This document shows, piece by piece, positions 10,091-17,671 of a stretch of DNA of 35,567 nucleotides. A program made the position numbers and the translations under genes. The notes beneath the pieces are model-generated. The model saw only the letters and a program-made list of their open reading frames with translations. It made no database searches and was not told the origin of the DNA. Each line of letters opens with the position of its first letter. Position 1 is the first letter of the stretch. The stretch comes from Prochlorococcus sp. HOT208_60m_813I02 (GTDB lineage: Bacteria > Cyanobacteriota > Cyanobacteriia > PCC-6307 > Cyanobiaceae), in assembly GCA_002025865.1 (NCBI GenBank), contig MWOR01000151.1, positions 1-35,567 on the forward strand. The letters are read 5' to 3'.

Positions 10091-10399
10091 CTAGCTTCTT
10101 CTTAGCCAACCAGGAGCACCGCCAAACCAATCCGATATATCATCTTCATTTGGGTTGAAATGATTTTCTTTATCTAGTCCATCTATCCCAAATGATTGTA
10201 AGAGATTATCAATCCCCCCATCATTTTTTGTGCCATTCCTTCTAAAGCTGTTAGCTTTTTTCAGCCAAAGAGAAATTGTCGAATTATGGTGTGCAAATTT
10301 CTCAACATATATCCTTTCTTCTAATGTAATTGATTTATCTTGAGCAATTCTTTTAATTATTCCTTGGATTTTTAGTCTTTTTGAATTACTAAGAAGCAT
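10091..10399 (-). CDS. Conserved picocyanobacterial protein of unknown function
   Basis: A 102-residue soluble protein. The N-terminal half is helical and basic (SKRLKIQGIIKRIAQDKSIT), with EERIYVEKFAHHNSTISLWL; the C-terminal part is acidic and ends DISDWFGGAPGWLRRS, a tail I associate with marine picocyanobacterial hypothetical proteins. No catalytic motif is visible. ATG start, with an ordinary length for this group. It may be transcribed alone; the neighbours on either side are on the other strand. Confidence 0.75.
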   Translation of the reverse strand: MLLSNSKRLKIQGIIKRIAQDKSITLEERIYVEKFAHHNSTISLWLKKANSFRRNGTKNDGGIDNLLQSFGIDGLDKENHFNPNEDDISDWFGGAPGWLRRS

Positions 10400-10542
10400 T
10401 TTTGATCAATTCATTATTCTTTTTATAGGAAGGATTACTAAATATATCTTGTCAATGTTAATTTCAACAAATTAACTATTTTAAGAGGTTTTTAAGCAAG
10501 AAAAGTCTTAAGACACTAAAAAAAGGGATCAATAAGTTATCT

Positions 10543-10656
10543 ATGATACTTTTATTCATTTATCAAACTTATAATTCCTACAAATTAGATAACAAAAATC
10601 AATCCATTCTCAAAGACAATTTAAAATTAAGAAAAGTTGACGCGGTTGTTGCATAG
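10543..10656 (+). CDS. Small protein candidate (37 aa)
   Basis: ATG start, begins MILLFIYQTYNSYKLDNKNQ and ends LRKVDAVVA. A short hydrophobic start is followed by a polar, helical region. It is the only reading frame in the 300 bases between its neighbours; the rest of that stretch is A+T-rich and shows no gene. Its 3' end overlaps a promoter-like sequence (10637-10665). A purine run AAAAAAAGGGA lies 14 bases upstream, too far for a good ribosome binding site. Confidence 0.35.
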   Translation: MILLFIYQTYNSYKLDNKNQSILKDNLKLRKVDAVVA

Positions 10657-10665
10657 TAGTAAATT
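10637..10665 (+). promoter_or_regulatory. Sigma-70-type promoter for the 10700 gene
   Basis: TTGACG at 10637-10642 and TAAATT at 10660-10665 are 17 bases apart, close to the bacterial consensus, and unusually clear for this A+T-rich genome. Predicted start of transcription is near 10672, about 28 bases before the ATG at 10700. Confidence 0.55.
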
Positions 10666-10666
10666 A

Positions 10667-10682
10667 GTACTATTATTAGTAC
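10667..10682. promoter_or_regulatory. Inverted repeat over the predicted transcription start
   Basis: GTACTA and TAGTAC are perfect arms separated by TTAT; the larger context also gives a direct repeat of ATTAGTAC. It overlaps the predicted start site, where a repressor would block transcription. GTAC half-sites recall cyanobacterial LexA boxes, but the spacing differs from the published consensus. Confidence 0.35.
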
Positions 10683-10699
10683 AAATGTATTGTTAGGAC

Positions 10700-10906
10700 A
10701 TGAAAGTGATTGCATCTTCTCCTTATGCCCCTTTTAATTCAAAAGAGTGGAATTCTTTAATTAGCAAAAATGTAAAGTTTGAAAATACTCCAATAAAGAT
10801 TCAAAAAAATTTTTATAGAACTTTTACTCTAAAAAAGATTGAAAAAGATAAACTTTTGCAAGATAAGAATGAATTGCACCAACAAATGCAACTTGTATTC
10901 GGATAG
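10700..10906 (+). CDS. Small protein of unknown function (68 aa)
   Basis: Begins MKVIASSPYAPFNSKEWNSL; a basic, lysine-rich C-terminal half (IQKNFYRTFTLKKIEKDKLL) ends QQMQLVFG. No membrane segment, signal peptide or known motif. AGGA lies only 2 bases from the ATG, so the start is not confirmed by spacing; the promoter and inverted repeat upstream support a separately regulated gene with a short leader. I do not recognise a family. Confidence 0.65.
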   Translation: MKVIASSPYAPFNSKEWNSLISKNVKFENTPIKIQKNFYRTFTLKKIEKDKLLQDKNELHQQMQLVFG

Positions 10907-10996
10907 AAAAATATTAACTAACAATCTTTTTATTGAATATTATTTTACGAGATCCATTTTTTTGTTAGATTAGTAGAAATACAAGAAGGATTTAAT

Positions 10997-11287
10997 TTGG
11001 CTGTTGATCGAGAACTTTTAAAAGAAGTTACCCAAGAACTTTGGAATACCGTAAAAAAACTAAGACCTGAGATAGATCGGCAAACTCGACTGCAATTAGT
11101 TTTAAAGGCCTTATTAACTATTGGAGATTTACCAGATCAAATGCAAGCTGCCATGGTAGTAGGTGTTTGCGCAGAAATGGATAAAAGTGATGTTGATAAT
11201 GTTGAAACTAATTCACAAACTAAAGATTCAAGCGGAGTTGATACTTCTACAGGCAGAAAAGTAGTTAGAAGAAGTTCAGCTAAATAA
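10997..11287 (+). CDS. Conserved picocyanobacterial protein (96 aa)
   Basis: Begins MAVDRELLKEVTQELWNTVK, is helical to about residue 62 (PEIDRQTRLQLVLKALLTIG, then LPDQMQAAMVVGVCAEMD), and ends with a serine/threonine-rich tail that closes in a basic patch KVVRRSSAK. This matches a small hypothetical family confined to Prochlorococcus and marine Synechococcus as I remember it; its role is unknown. The start is TTG, supported by AAGAAGGA 6 bases upstream, the best ribosome binding site in this part of the window. Confidence 0.8.
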   Translation: MAVDRELLKEVTQELWNTVKKLRPEIDRQTRLQLVLKALLTIGDLPDQMQAAMVVGVCAEMDKSDVDNVETNSQTKDSSGVDTSTGRKVVRRSSAK

Positions 11288-11298
11288 ACCTTAAACGA

Positions 11299-11502
11299 TC
11301 ATCCTTTAATTTTCTTTGATTCGTTTTTATTAAATCTATTGAATAGGTAATAAGAAATTACAAGTAAGAGAGGAACGAATATTGAATGTAAAGTCATCAT
11401 TAATTCTGTTTGGCCCATTCCTATAAGATTTGACTCGTTTGGAAGTTGTTCTGACCAAGTGCCGACTAAATGCCAGGCTTGAGGAATTGATAAGAAAAAC
11501 AT
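11299..11502 (-). CDS. Small membrane protein (67 aa), conserved in type
   Basis: Begins MFFLSIPQAWHLVGTWSEQL, has a loop with PNESNLIGMGQTELMMTLHS and a C-terminal transmembrane helix IFVPLLLVISYYLF followed by a basic tail (NRFNKNESKKIKG), so the C-terminus should be cytoplasmic. Function unknown. It converges with the TTG-start gene, 11 bases between stops. Confidence 0.7.
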   Translation of the reverse strand: MFFLSIPQAWHLVGTWSEQLPNESNLIGMGQTELMMTLHSIFVPLLLVISYYLFNRFNKNESKKIKG

Positions 11503-11619
11503 ATAAGAGCTATAAGTTAAGTTTATGTTCAGATAAAGATTATCATTATTGAACGTTTTTGCTTTCTTTATTCTTATTTCTTAACTAAGTATTTGTAGAT
11601 TTATAAAAAAGAACTTGAT

Positions 11620-13149
11620 TCATAAATTTATTTTCTTAAGAAGAGTTTTAAATTCTTTTTTACCAATAATTTTTTCAGCTGCGTAAGCTCCACTTGCTGA
11701 AACAGCAGGAATTCCAATACCTGGAAATGTACTTGCACCGCAAGTAAATAAATTTTTAACTGGAGTTTTGCAGCCTGGGAAAAGACCTTTTGCTGCAGAT
11801 AATGCAGGGCCGTAACTACCGCAATAGGTATTGGTGAATTTTTTATGGGTGATTGGGGTTCCTAGCATCTTTAAATCAATCCTTTCATCTATATCAGGGA
11901 TGAATTTTCGCACTGCATTAAGGAATATTGAACATCTTTCTTCTTTCAAATTTCTATAATCTAATTCCCCTGGATTTAGGTTTTCCCAAATTTCCCAAGG
12001 TTCATTTGCGGGAGTATATCCATGAAGAACATGTTTTCCTGCAGGGGCCATATTTTTATCTAAAACAGATGGGATTGAAAATACAGATATATTTCTTTCT
12101 GCGGTTATACCTTTTTCCCAATCATCAACATGTATGGCATGTATTGGCAAATCTTCAAGACCATCAGCATCAAAACCTAGATGTATATGAAGGAAAGAAT
12201 CACATTTATTAGGGTGCAAAACTTTGGTATTCCATTTTTTTGAAATTTCATTTGGAATTAATTTCTTTAAATTCCAAACATCAGTATTCGTGACAACAGA
12301 TTCACAACTATAACTAGAACCATTATTAAGAGTAATACCTATCGCTAAATTTTTATTGAAGTTAATTGTCTTTACTCTCGAAGAGAGAATTAATTCTCCT
12401 CCATTATTTTTAAATCCATTAATTAAGGCATTTACGATAGATTCACTACCTCCTTTGGGGTATTCAAGGTATGAATTTGGTTCAAACCATTCGTTAAATA
12501 AAGTAGCCATCGCAGCTGTATTTGTATCATGCATTGACATACCACTTATCAAAAAGCTTAATAAATCAACCCAATTCCTAAGAAAAGGATCCTCTAAATG
12601 ATTATTTACTAAATTCCCAAAGCCCTTATTAATTTTTGTTATTTGCTTGATATTAGGTAAAAATTTTGAGGTTAAATTTATTAGATCTAAGAAATTTATT
12701 GATTCGGGAGAAAATGAGAGTAAAGGTATTTCATTTATTATTTGGCTAAGAGGTTTTATTCCGGAAATAAATGTTTCCCATTCCTTAACAGATTTCTCAC
12801 CTCTTAAAGTTTTAATTGTTTGTTTAAAAGGTTCTTCCCCCACGTCGAGATTAAAATTGCCTTCAGGGACAATTACCTGCCAACCTTTGTATTGAAATAG
12901 TTCAACTTCTTCATCAAGTAATTTAAGAATTTGCCCTAAGGGATTAGTTGTCGGCCATTTACCTATTCCACTCCACAACGAAGGACCTGATTCGAAAGTG
13001 TAACCTTTTCTTTTGAAACTATGAGCAACACCTCCAGGTTGGGTATGAGCTTCACATATAAGAACCTTTTTACCTGATAAAGCTAGAATCGAACCGCAAC
13101 ATAATCCTCCTATTCCACTACCAATTATTACAACATCATACTGCTTCAT
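11620..13149 (-). CDS. FAD-dependent oxidoreductase of the carotenoid isomerase / phytoene desaturase family
   Basis: A 509-residue flavoprotein. The N-terminus has the dinucleotide-binding fold: DVVIIGSGIGGLCCGSIL (G10, G12, G15) with E33 at the end of the second strand, followed by QPGGVAHSFKRKGYTFESGP, the typical FAD motif of phytoene desaturases and CrtISO. The C-terminal FAD motif is NLFTCGASTFPGIGIPAVSA, the variant seen in CrtISO/retinol-saturase-like proteins of cyanobacteria and plastids. A role in carotenoid isomerisation or desaturation is likely; which of several paralogues (CrtH or a related protein) cannot be told from sequence alone. ATG start; length is normal. It is transcribed away from the plastid-lipid-associated-protein-like gene upstream. 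Confidence 0.9.
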   Translation of the reverse strand: MKQYDVVIIGSGIGGLCCGSILALSGKKVLICEAHTQPGGVAHSFKRKGYTFESGPSLWSGIGKWPTTNPLGQILKLLDEEVELFQYKGWQVIVPEGNFNLDVGEEPFKQTIKTLRGEKSVKEWETFISGIKPLSQIINEIPLLSFSPESINFLDLINLTSKFLPNIKQITKINKGFGNLVNNHLEDPFLRNWVDLLSFLISGMSMHDTNTAAMATLFNEWFEPNSYLEYPKGGSESIVNALINGFKNNGGELILSSRVKTINFNKNLAIGITLNNGSSYSCESVVTNTDVWNLKKLIPNEISKKWNTKVLHPNKCDSFLHIHLGFDADGLEDLPIHAIHVDDWEKGITAERNISVFSIPSVLDKNMAPAGKHVLHGYTPANEPWEIWENLNPGELDYRNLKEERCSIFLNAVRKFIPDIDERIDLKMLGTPITHKKFTNTYCGSYGPALSAAKGLFPGCKTPVKNLFTCGASTFPGIGIPAVSASGAYAAEKIIGKKEFKTLLKKINL

Positions 13150-13188
13150 AGAATATCTACTTTACTCTTCTCGTAAAACTAATGCGTT

Positions 13189-13299
13189 TTAGACAAATGT
13201 ATTAGCTGTAGTTGAAATACTTAGAACAACGGCAAGGAAAAATATGTAAGGAACAGCTTTTAGAGGTATGTATCCTTGATTTTTAGAGATGAAGTCCAT
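13189..13299 (-). CDS. Small membrane protein (36 aa), MDFI-type
   Basis: ATG start; begins MDFISKNQGYIPLKAVPYIF and ends in a hydrophobic helix plus STTANTFV. It shares the start MDFIxKN and the layout (basic N-terminus, one helix) with the 31-residue protein at 20401-20496, which suggests the two are related. It lies 39 bases upstream of the CrtISO-like gene on the same strand and may be co-transcribed. Function unknown. Confidence 0.55.
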   Translation of the reverse strand: MDFISKNQGYIPLKAVPYIFFLAVVLSISTTANTFV

Positions 13300-13473
13300 T
13301 AATTTAGTTACTTTATGTAAATATATTAACGAGATCTTGTTCCTTATGTGTGCCAAAATTTTATTTTTTTGGAAATATATTGAAACAAAGAAATCTTTTT
13401 GGGGGGATTTTTTTAACTAAGAACATTTTTTATGAAGTTATCTTAGTATTTGATTCTTAGATTGAAATCTATT

Positions 13474-13959
13474 ATGAAACTCTTTCCTGACATTAATGAG
13501 ATAAAATTATTAGAAAAAAATTCCCAAAAAAATGGTAGCGGAATTGTATATGAGGAATTGTTAGGAATATGGAAGTTTAAGTATGTATGGGGAAAGGAGT
13601 CAGATGAAATCAAAAATATACCCAGTTCGATTCTCCAAGTATTGTCGGCAAGACTCGAATTGAAAAGTAAAAATAAAGAGGATCAAATAAATTATGAAAT
13701 AAAAAATTCAATTAATTTCGGATTATTAAATATTACTTTTATAGGCAGCGCCGAATTAAAAGGGATTAGACCTATATTGGCTTTTTATTTTGAAGAATTG
13801 AAAATTAGTATTATTAGTTTTCCAATATTGAAAAAGGAATTAAAAAAACCAGAAGATAAAAAAATGCCTTTTTTTTCACTTGTAGGAATTAGCACTAAAG
13901 ATAATTGGTTATGTGCTCGAGGCAGGGGAGGAGGGCTTGCAATATGGGTTAAGTCTTAA
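13474..13959 (+). CDS. PAP/fibrillin-like (plastid-lipid-associated protein) conserved protein
   Basis: A 161-residue protein from ATG at 13474 (a TTG 24 bases upstream is possible). Visible segments: GIWKFKYVWGKESDE, LQVLSARLELK, then NFGLLNITFIGSAELKGIRP, FYFEELKISI and the C-terminal WLCARGRGGGLAIWVKS. The pattern of beta-strands and the late arginine-glycine motif resembles PAP/fibrillin domain proteins of cyanobacteria and plastids, which associate with lipids and carotenoids in thylakoids. The assignment is from recalled family features and is moderate. It is next to the carotenoid enzyme gene, which fits. Its stop is one base from that of the Nif11-like gene on the other strand. Confidence 0.65.
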   Translation: MKLFPDINEIKLLEKNSQKNGSGIVYEELLGIWKFKYVWGKESDEIKNIPSSILQVLSARLELKSKNKEDQINYEIKNSINFGLLNITFIGSAELKGIRPILAFYFEELKISIISFPILKKELKKPEDKKMPFFSLVGISTKDNWLCARGRGGGLAIWVKS

Positions 13960-13960
13960 T

Positions 13961-14176
13961 TTAGTGATATTCTCCTGGATGATCTACCTTTCTTACGGTA
14001 ACTTTATCAACTTTTTGTCCATTAAATCTTAAGAGATCATCTCCTGAAAAGTCATAACCTAAGCGTTGACCTATTAGGGCTACATCATCTGCTGTAGAGG
14101 ATGTCGTAACCTGCTTTTTTAATTCTTCATCAGATTGCATCTTAATTAAAAATTTTCTTATTTCAGAAAAACTCAT
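13961..14176 (-). CDS. Nif11-like domain protein, without core peptide
   Basis: The 71-residue protein has the Nif11 pattern: MSFSEIRKFLIKMQSDEELK, then TADDVALIGQRLGYDFSGDD and LLRFNG, the helical domain used as a leader in many RiPP precursors including prochlorosins. Here the C-terminus is VRKVDHPGEYH: there is no double-glycine cleavage site and no cysteine at all, so it cannot be a lanthipeptide precursor and is more likely a free-standing domain of unknown function. ATG start. No RiPP enzyme or transporter gene is nearby. Confidence 0.75.
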   Translation of the reverse strand: MSFSEIRKFLIKMQSDEELKKQVTTSSTADDVALIGQRLGYDFSGDDLLRFNGQKVDKVTVRKVDHPGEYH

Positions 14177-14267
14177 TACTAAAATTTGATTGATTGAAGT
14201 TAAAGAAATTTATAAAATCTTTTTCTTAGCAAGAACAAGATAAATAGATAATCATTATACTATTTTT

Positions 14268-14585
14268 ATGACTTACTTATTCCTCTATATTGTTGGCATA
14301 ATTTTAATATGGTGGATATATCGTGTCGGTTGGCTTGAGGCGCTCAAAACAGTAGTTAAAGTTATAGTTCCCTCAGCAATTATTATTTTATTTAACATAA
14401 AAGCAGGAAGATTACTTTTTAAAAGTCCTGTAGTCGGTTTATTAAGCGCTTTGCCTACCTCTATTTTTATTTTTAGGGGCTCATTGCCTTTAGTTAGTTA
14501 TATAAATAACTGGATTGAAAATAAAATAAATAATCATGATGATTCGGAAGTTATAGATACTGATTCCGTGCCTTTAGATGATTAA
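14268..14585 (+). CDS. Membrane protein of unknown function (105 aa)
   Basis: Three hydrophobic stretches (FLYIVGIILIWWIYRVGWL, VVKVIVPSAIIILFNI, and VVGLLSALPTSIFIF) followed by a polar, strongly acidic tail (NNHDDSEVIDTDSVPLDD). No catalytic motif or family is recognised. ATG start. Stop and the downstream convergent gene's stop are 11 bases apart. Confidence 0.7.
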   Translation: MTYLFLYIVGIILIWWIYRVGWLEALKTVVKVIVPSAIIILFNIKAGRLLFKSPVVGLLSALPTSIFIFRGSLPLVSYINNWIENKINNHDDSEVIDTDSVPLDD

Positions 14586-14596
14586 TTTAATTTAAT

Positions 14597-14989
14597 TCAA
14601 TCGAATCCAAGAAATAATTCTTTGTGTACAACAAGAACATCAAATAAAGTTGTTCCATGAATAGGACTTAATGGGATTTTGTCTATATTCAATGCTTCTG
14701 CGCAAATTAAATGAGCATCCCATTTTGTATTGTGATCACTTATTTCAATAGACCACTCAATTACTTTTTTGAAATGATCTGGCATCTCCGAACCAATTTT
14801 TCTGCAAATTTGACATAGAACTGACAAAAGAGGAGGTTTTGATTGCCTTTTTAAATCTTTAATAAGACTAGGTTGTGTAAAAACACTTGTATAGCGGATG
14901 TAGTCTATCAATTCATATTCTTCTTTAGTAAGAGCTGCTTTATCTAATGCTCTTTCAAATTCGTCTATGGGAGTTATGGGCCTATCCAA
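14597..14989 (-). CDS. Conserved hypothetical protein downstream of tatA
   Basis: A 130-residue soluble, mostly helical protein. Begins MDRPITPIDEFERALDKAAL; the middle has LLSVLCQICRKIGSEMPDHF and the end has GTTLFDVLVVHKELFLGFD. No signal peptide, transmembrane helix or known catalytic motif is seen; two cysteines (CQIC) are not arranged as a full metal site. The start lies 4 bases after the tatA stop, so the two are probably translated from one mRNA. Whether it helps protein export is unknown. Confidence 0.75.
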   Translation of the reverse strand: MDRPITPIDEFERALDKAALTKEEYELIDYIRYTSVFTQPSLIKDLKRQSKPPLLSVLCQICRKIGSEMPDHFKKVIEWSIEISDHNTKWDAHLICAEALNIDKIPLSPIHGTTLFDVLVVHKELFLGFD

Positions 14990-14993
14990 GATA

Positions 14994-15260
14994 TTATTTG
15001 TTGCTGTTCTCTGAATCTATTTTTTCTTGATCAATTTCATTGGTTTTATTGCTTTCTATAGATATAGGAGATTCATCTTTATCTTCTTCGTTCATAACTT
15101 GATCGATTTCATTTTGAAATTCATTCGATGCTTTCTTAAGACTTTTCAAAGTTTTACCAAGCTGTTTTCCTAATTCTGGAAGCTTTTTTGGACCAAAAAT
15201 TAAAAGAGCTAAGATAAGTATTACAGTAACTTCAGGCAAACCAACACCAAAAATATTCAT
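14994..15260 (-). CDS. tatA: Sec-independent protein translocase subunit TatA/B
   Basis: Forms the membrane channel of the twin-arginine export system for folded proteins. The 88-residue protein begins MNIFGVGLPEVTVILILALL with one transmembrane helix, then the hinge FGPKKLPELGK (residues 22-32) and an amphipathic helix KTLKSLKKASNEFQNEI, then a polar acidic tail rich in E, D, S and N. In cyanobacteria a single TatA/B-like protein can serve both roles, so A versus B is not resolved. ATG start. The first gene of a pair with the conserved gene at 14597-14989. Confidence 0.93.
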   Translation of the reverse strand: MNIFGVGLPEVTVILILALLIFGPKKLPELGKQLGKTLKSLKKASNEFQNEIDQVMNEEDKDESPISIESNKTNEIDQEKIDSENSNK

Positions 15261-15350
15261 AACTGATAACTATTTAACTAATTAGTAAATCTACTATTAA
15301 ATATAGTCAAATCATGTGAAAATTTCATTCTAAGAAGAGCTTTTTTAATA

Positions 15351-15488
15351 TTAAAAAATTTTGAAAAATATTATTGTTATTAATACTCCTTTAAAGAAAA
15401 CTAACCAAAGTAATTGATAATCACTCAATTTTAATTTTTTTTGGTACCAATTTATAAGAGTTTTATGTTTATCTATTAATTTTCTCAT
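15351..15488 (-). CDS. Small membrane protein (45 aa), unknown
   Basis: ATG start, begins MRKLIDKHKTLINWYQKKLK and continues with LSDYQLLWLVFFKGVLITII. A basic helical N-terminus precedes one transmembrane segment. It is the only gene candidate in the 390 bases between tatA and the secreted protein at 15653; the rest of that stretch is plain A+T-rich sequence. The mixed, protein-like composition (W, Y, Q, D, G) supports it. Confidence 0.5.
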   Translation of the reverse strand: MRKLIDKHKTLINWYQKKLKLSDYQLLWLVFFKGVLITIIFFKIF

Positions 15489-15652
15489 TTTCACTGAGAT
15501 TATTTATTACTATCACTTATTTTACCTTAATTTCTTTTATTATTATTTTATAGAATTCCTAGACTCTACCTAATTTAGATTATTCTATTAAAATTTAATC
15601 TTTTTTTCTAAATTATTGAAACTATTCGCTAAATATTTACTATTTAAAAAAA

Positions 15653-15892
15653 ATGAAGTACTTATTGGTTATTTTTTATCTATTTTTTCTAATTTATCCA
15701 GCTGAAGCCGTTACCACAAAAATGTTTAAAGTATTGGATACGTGTGCAAGATATCGACTCGGTGAGATTAATGCTAATGAAGCTATTGAAAAACTAAAAT
15801 TAAAATTAACGAATTCTTCCACCAGTCAGCCAAAGGAGATAGTAAAAAAATATTGCTCAGTATTTACTCCAAATGAAAAAATTGAATTTTAA
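15653..15892 (+). CDS. Small secreted protein (79 aa), two cysteines
   Basis: Starts MKYLLVIFYLFFLIYPAEAV: a short charged start, a hydrophobic core and an AEA cleavage site give a clear signal peptide. The mature part is about 60 residues (TTKMFKVLDTCARYRLGEIN and onward) with C31 and another cysteine near the C-terminus (VKKYCSVF), which could form a disulfide bridge in the periplasm. The helical layout resembles small Prochlorococcus hypothetical proteins; no function known. ATG start. Confidence 0.72.
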   Translation: MKYLLVIFYLFFLIYPAEAVTTKMFKVLDTCARYRLGEINANEAIEKLKLKLTNSSTSQPKEIVKKYCSVFTPNEKIEF

Positions 15893-15908
15893 TCTTAGCA
15901 ATACACAT

Positions 15909-16043
15909 TTAATTATTCTTTTTTGAATAATTTTTAGCTTTGTTTCGTATTTCTTTAACTTTTTTAAAATTAGTTATTTTTAAGTTAAAAATAACTCCCA
16001 AAAAGAGAATAAGAAATAAAAAAATATAAATTATTAATTCCAT
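15909..16043 (-). CDS. Small membrane protein (44 aa), unknown
   Basis: ATG start; MELIIYIFLFLILFLGVIFN forms one hydrophobic helix, followed by a basic tail (KITNFKKVKEIRNKAKNYSK). The positive tail predicts a cytoplasmic C-terminus. Converges on the secreted-protein gene, 16 bases between stops. Low-complexity A+T content makes it uncertain. Confidence 0.45.
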   Translation of the reverse strand: MELIIYIFLFLILFLGVIFNLKITNFKKVKEIRNKAKNYSKKNN

Positions 16044-16207
16044 ATTATTGAATTAATAAATTCACCTTAGTTAAATTCACCCTAGTTTATTTCAATAATT
16101 TTTAAGTATCTTTTAAAACAAAAAAGCTGACCTTAATATTAGTTATTTACTTTAAGGCCACAAAAAATACATATTAACCTCTAATATGAAACTTTATAAG
16201 AATCATT

Positions 16208-16657
16208 GTGAAGATTGGAGATAAAATTCCAGAATTTTCTTTACTGGATCAAAATGGAGTTAAAAGATCAAATAAGGGATTAAAAAATCCCCTTGTTTTG
16301 TTCTTTTATCCAAAAGATGATACCCCGGGTTGCACTATAGAAGTTTGCGGATTTAGAGATAAATATGACTTATTCAAAGTATTAGGTGCAGAAGTTTGGG
16401 GAGTAAGTAATGGAAGTACCTCGAGTCATTTAGCATTTGCCAATAAAAATAAATTACAATATCCATTACTTTGTGATAAGAATGACGCTCTTAGGAAAAC
16501 TTTTAAAGTTCCTAAAGTATTAGGTTTTATGGATGGTAGGGTAACTTACGTTATCGATCGCAAAGGGACAGTTCGGCATATTTTTAGAGATTTATTGAAT
16601 GGTCCTGAACACATTAAAGAGGCTATAAGAGTACTTAAGGAAATTCAAAATCAATAA
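16208..16657 (+). CDS. bcp: Thioredoxin-dependent peroxiredoxin, PrxQ/Bcp type
   Basis: Reduces hydrogen peroxide and organic peroxides, using thioredoxin to regenerate. The 149-residue protein shows the atypical 2-Cys PrxQ signature: FFYPKDDTPGCTIEVCGFRD, with peroxidatic C42 and resolving C47 five residues apart. W54-region and later KNKLQYPLLCDKND and GTVRHIFRD match the family; the protein length is typical. GTG start, fixed by the usual MKIGDKIPEF beginning. It forms a stress-protection theme with mutM and PTOX in this region, but is transcribed alone. Confidence 0.95.
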   Translation: MKIGDKIPEFSLLDQNGVKRSNKGLKNPLVLFFYPKDDTPGCTIEVCGFRDKYDLFKVLGAEVWGVSNGSTSSHLAFANKNKLQYPLLCDKNDALRKTFKVPKVLGFMDGRVTYVIDRKGTVRHIFRDLLNGPEHIKEAIRVLKEIQNQ

Positions 16658-16739
16658 ATTATTATTCAAAGAATTTTAGATTAATAACTTTTGTTTTATT
16701 ATGGTTTCAGCTTTTTTTTAATATATAGAGAAAATGGGA

Positions 16740-16997
16740 ATGCAGGCTGTTGATCTTGCTATTCAAAATGGAGTGGATCTTGACGGTACTCAAATCCCTC
16801 AAAAAATGCTAGATCTATACAATAGAATTATGAATGAGGAGAATAAAAGACAAAGGAGTGGTGTTAAAAAATCAATGAGAAATAGATGCGTCAAAACGGG
16901 TTCTAAGCATTTTGATAAAGAAACATTGAATCAATTATTAATAGACTCGGGATGGGAAGGTCTCAAAGAAAAGGAAATTTTATTTTTTTATAACTAA
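16740..16997 (+). CDS. Conserved cyanobacterial hypothetical protein (85-87 aa)
   Basis: Begins MQAVDLAIQNGVDLDGTQIP (ATG at 16740; another ATG at 16734 adds two residues). The middle has a strongly basic segment ENKRQRSGVKKSMRNRCVKT, followed by HFDKETLNQLLIDSGWEGLK and EKEILFFYN. The basic patch could bind nucleic acid. I recognise it as a conserved hypothetical protein of cyanobacteria but know of no function. It follows the bcp gene by about 80 bases on the same strand. Confidence 0.75.
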   Translation: MQAVDLAIQNGVDLDGTQIPQKMLDLYNRIMNEENKRQRSGVKKSMRNRCVKTGSKHFDKETLNQLLIDSGWEGLKEKEILFFYN

Positions 16998-17097
16998 AAA
17001 AAATTTTTAAATTATCTTAAAATTTATATATGGTAATTTTTACTTAAATTAAAAAACTGAGAACTAATAAAATATTTTTTAGATATAAATTTTTATA

Positions 17098-17442
17098 TTA
17101 TTTAAACCATCCTTTTTTATTGGAGGTTATTGTTTTCTCTTTTTCAGCTTTTGTTTTATTACTTGCTTTTTTGAAAGCCAAGTTGGCTTCTATAACTGTA
17201 AGTATTGATATGAAAAAAAGACCAGAAATTCCGATTATTTGTTCATTTTGAGAAGGTGCTGAATCACCTTGTAAAAAAATACCTAAAGCGAACCATGCAG
17301 TAGTAGCAGTGAGGGTAAAAAAATAGGGTTTCCATCTTCTTTGGTATAAGTAACCCGATCCTAAACCAGGAAGAAAATTTAAAAAAGATGCTACCCACCC
17401 TTTTGAAGATGCAAGTATTTCGTCTCTTGAGGGATAAGACAT
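17098..17442 (-). CDS. Small membrane protein, TM2-like (114 aa)
   Basis: Begins MSYPSRDEILASSKGWVASF. The segment LNFLPGLGSGYLYQRRWKPY resembles the start of TM2-type domains (helix, G-x-G-x-Y turn, basic loop). Two more hydrophobic stretches follow (FFTLTATTAWFALGIFL and IIGISGLFFISILTVIEANL), and the tail is lysine-rich. Function unknown. ATG start; the 34-residue gene upstream ends 5 bases before it, so both are likely in one operon. Confidence 0.72.
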   Translation of the reverse strand: MSYPSRDEILASSKGWVASFLNFLPGLGSGYLYQRRWKPYFFTLTATTAWFALGIFLQGDSAPSQNEQIIGISGLFFISILTVIEANLAFKKASNKTKAEKEKTITSNKKGWFK

Positions 17443-17447
17443 TTATG

Positions 17448-17552
17448 TTAGGTATTTATTAAATGCGAATTTATATAAGCAAAAGATATTGCTGCACAAA
17501 TTACCCAACTAAAGGGTAAGAACATTCTTATTTTTTCTTTGTTGTTATTCAT
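17448..17552 (-). CDS. Small membrane protein (34 aa), operon partner of 17098
   Basis: ATG start; begins MNNNKEKIRMFLPFSWVICA and ends in SHLINT. Polar, basic N-terminus then one transmembrane helix. The stop is 5 bases before the next gene's start on the same strand, which supports it being real. Confidence 0.5.
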   Translation of the reverse strand: MNNNKEKIRMFLPFSWVICAAISFAYINSHLINT

Positions 17553-17612
17553 TTTTTAATTATGGAAAATATTTTTAAAATCTGTGGATTTAATATATCC
17601 CTTAAAACTATA

Positions 17613-17644
17613 AATATAAAAAAAAGACGGTTTTTACCGTCTTT
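17613..17644 (-). terminator. Intrinsic terminator of the coiled-coil gene
   Basis: A 9-bp stem, AAAGACGGT (17623-17631) with ACCGTCTTT (17636-17644), loop TTTT. On the minus strand the hairpin is followed by about ten mostly T bases (17613-17622). It lies 28 bases beyond the stop of the gene at 17672-17908. Confidence 0.85.
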
Positions 17645-17671
17645 GAAAAAAGTAATTTCTCTAAAAATAAA

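Noticed and set aside
9852..10130. 92-codon minus-strand frame
   Set aside because: Its start is inside the next gene (10091-10399), it has poor composition, and it competes with a more protein-like small frame at 9964-10077.
16115..16159. Hairpin with a T-run on the minus strand upstream of bcp
   Set aside because: Looks like a weak terminator for a minus-strand transcript, but no gene on that strand ends there; the loop is long and includes only an 8-bp A+T-rich stem.
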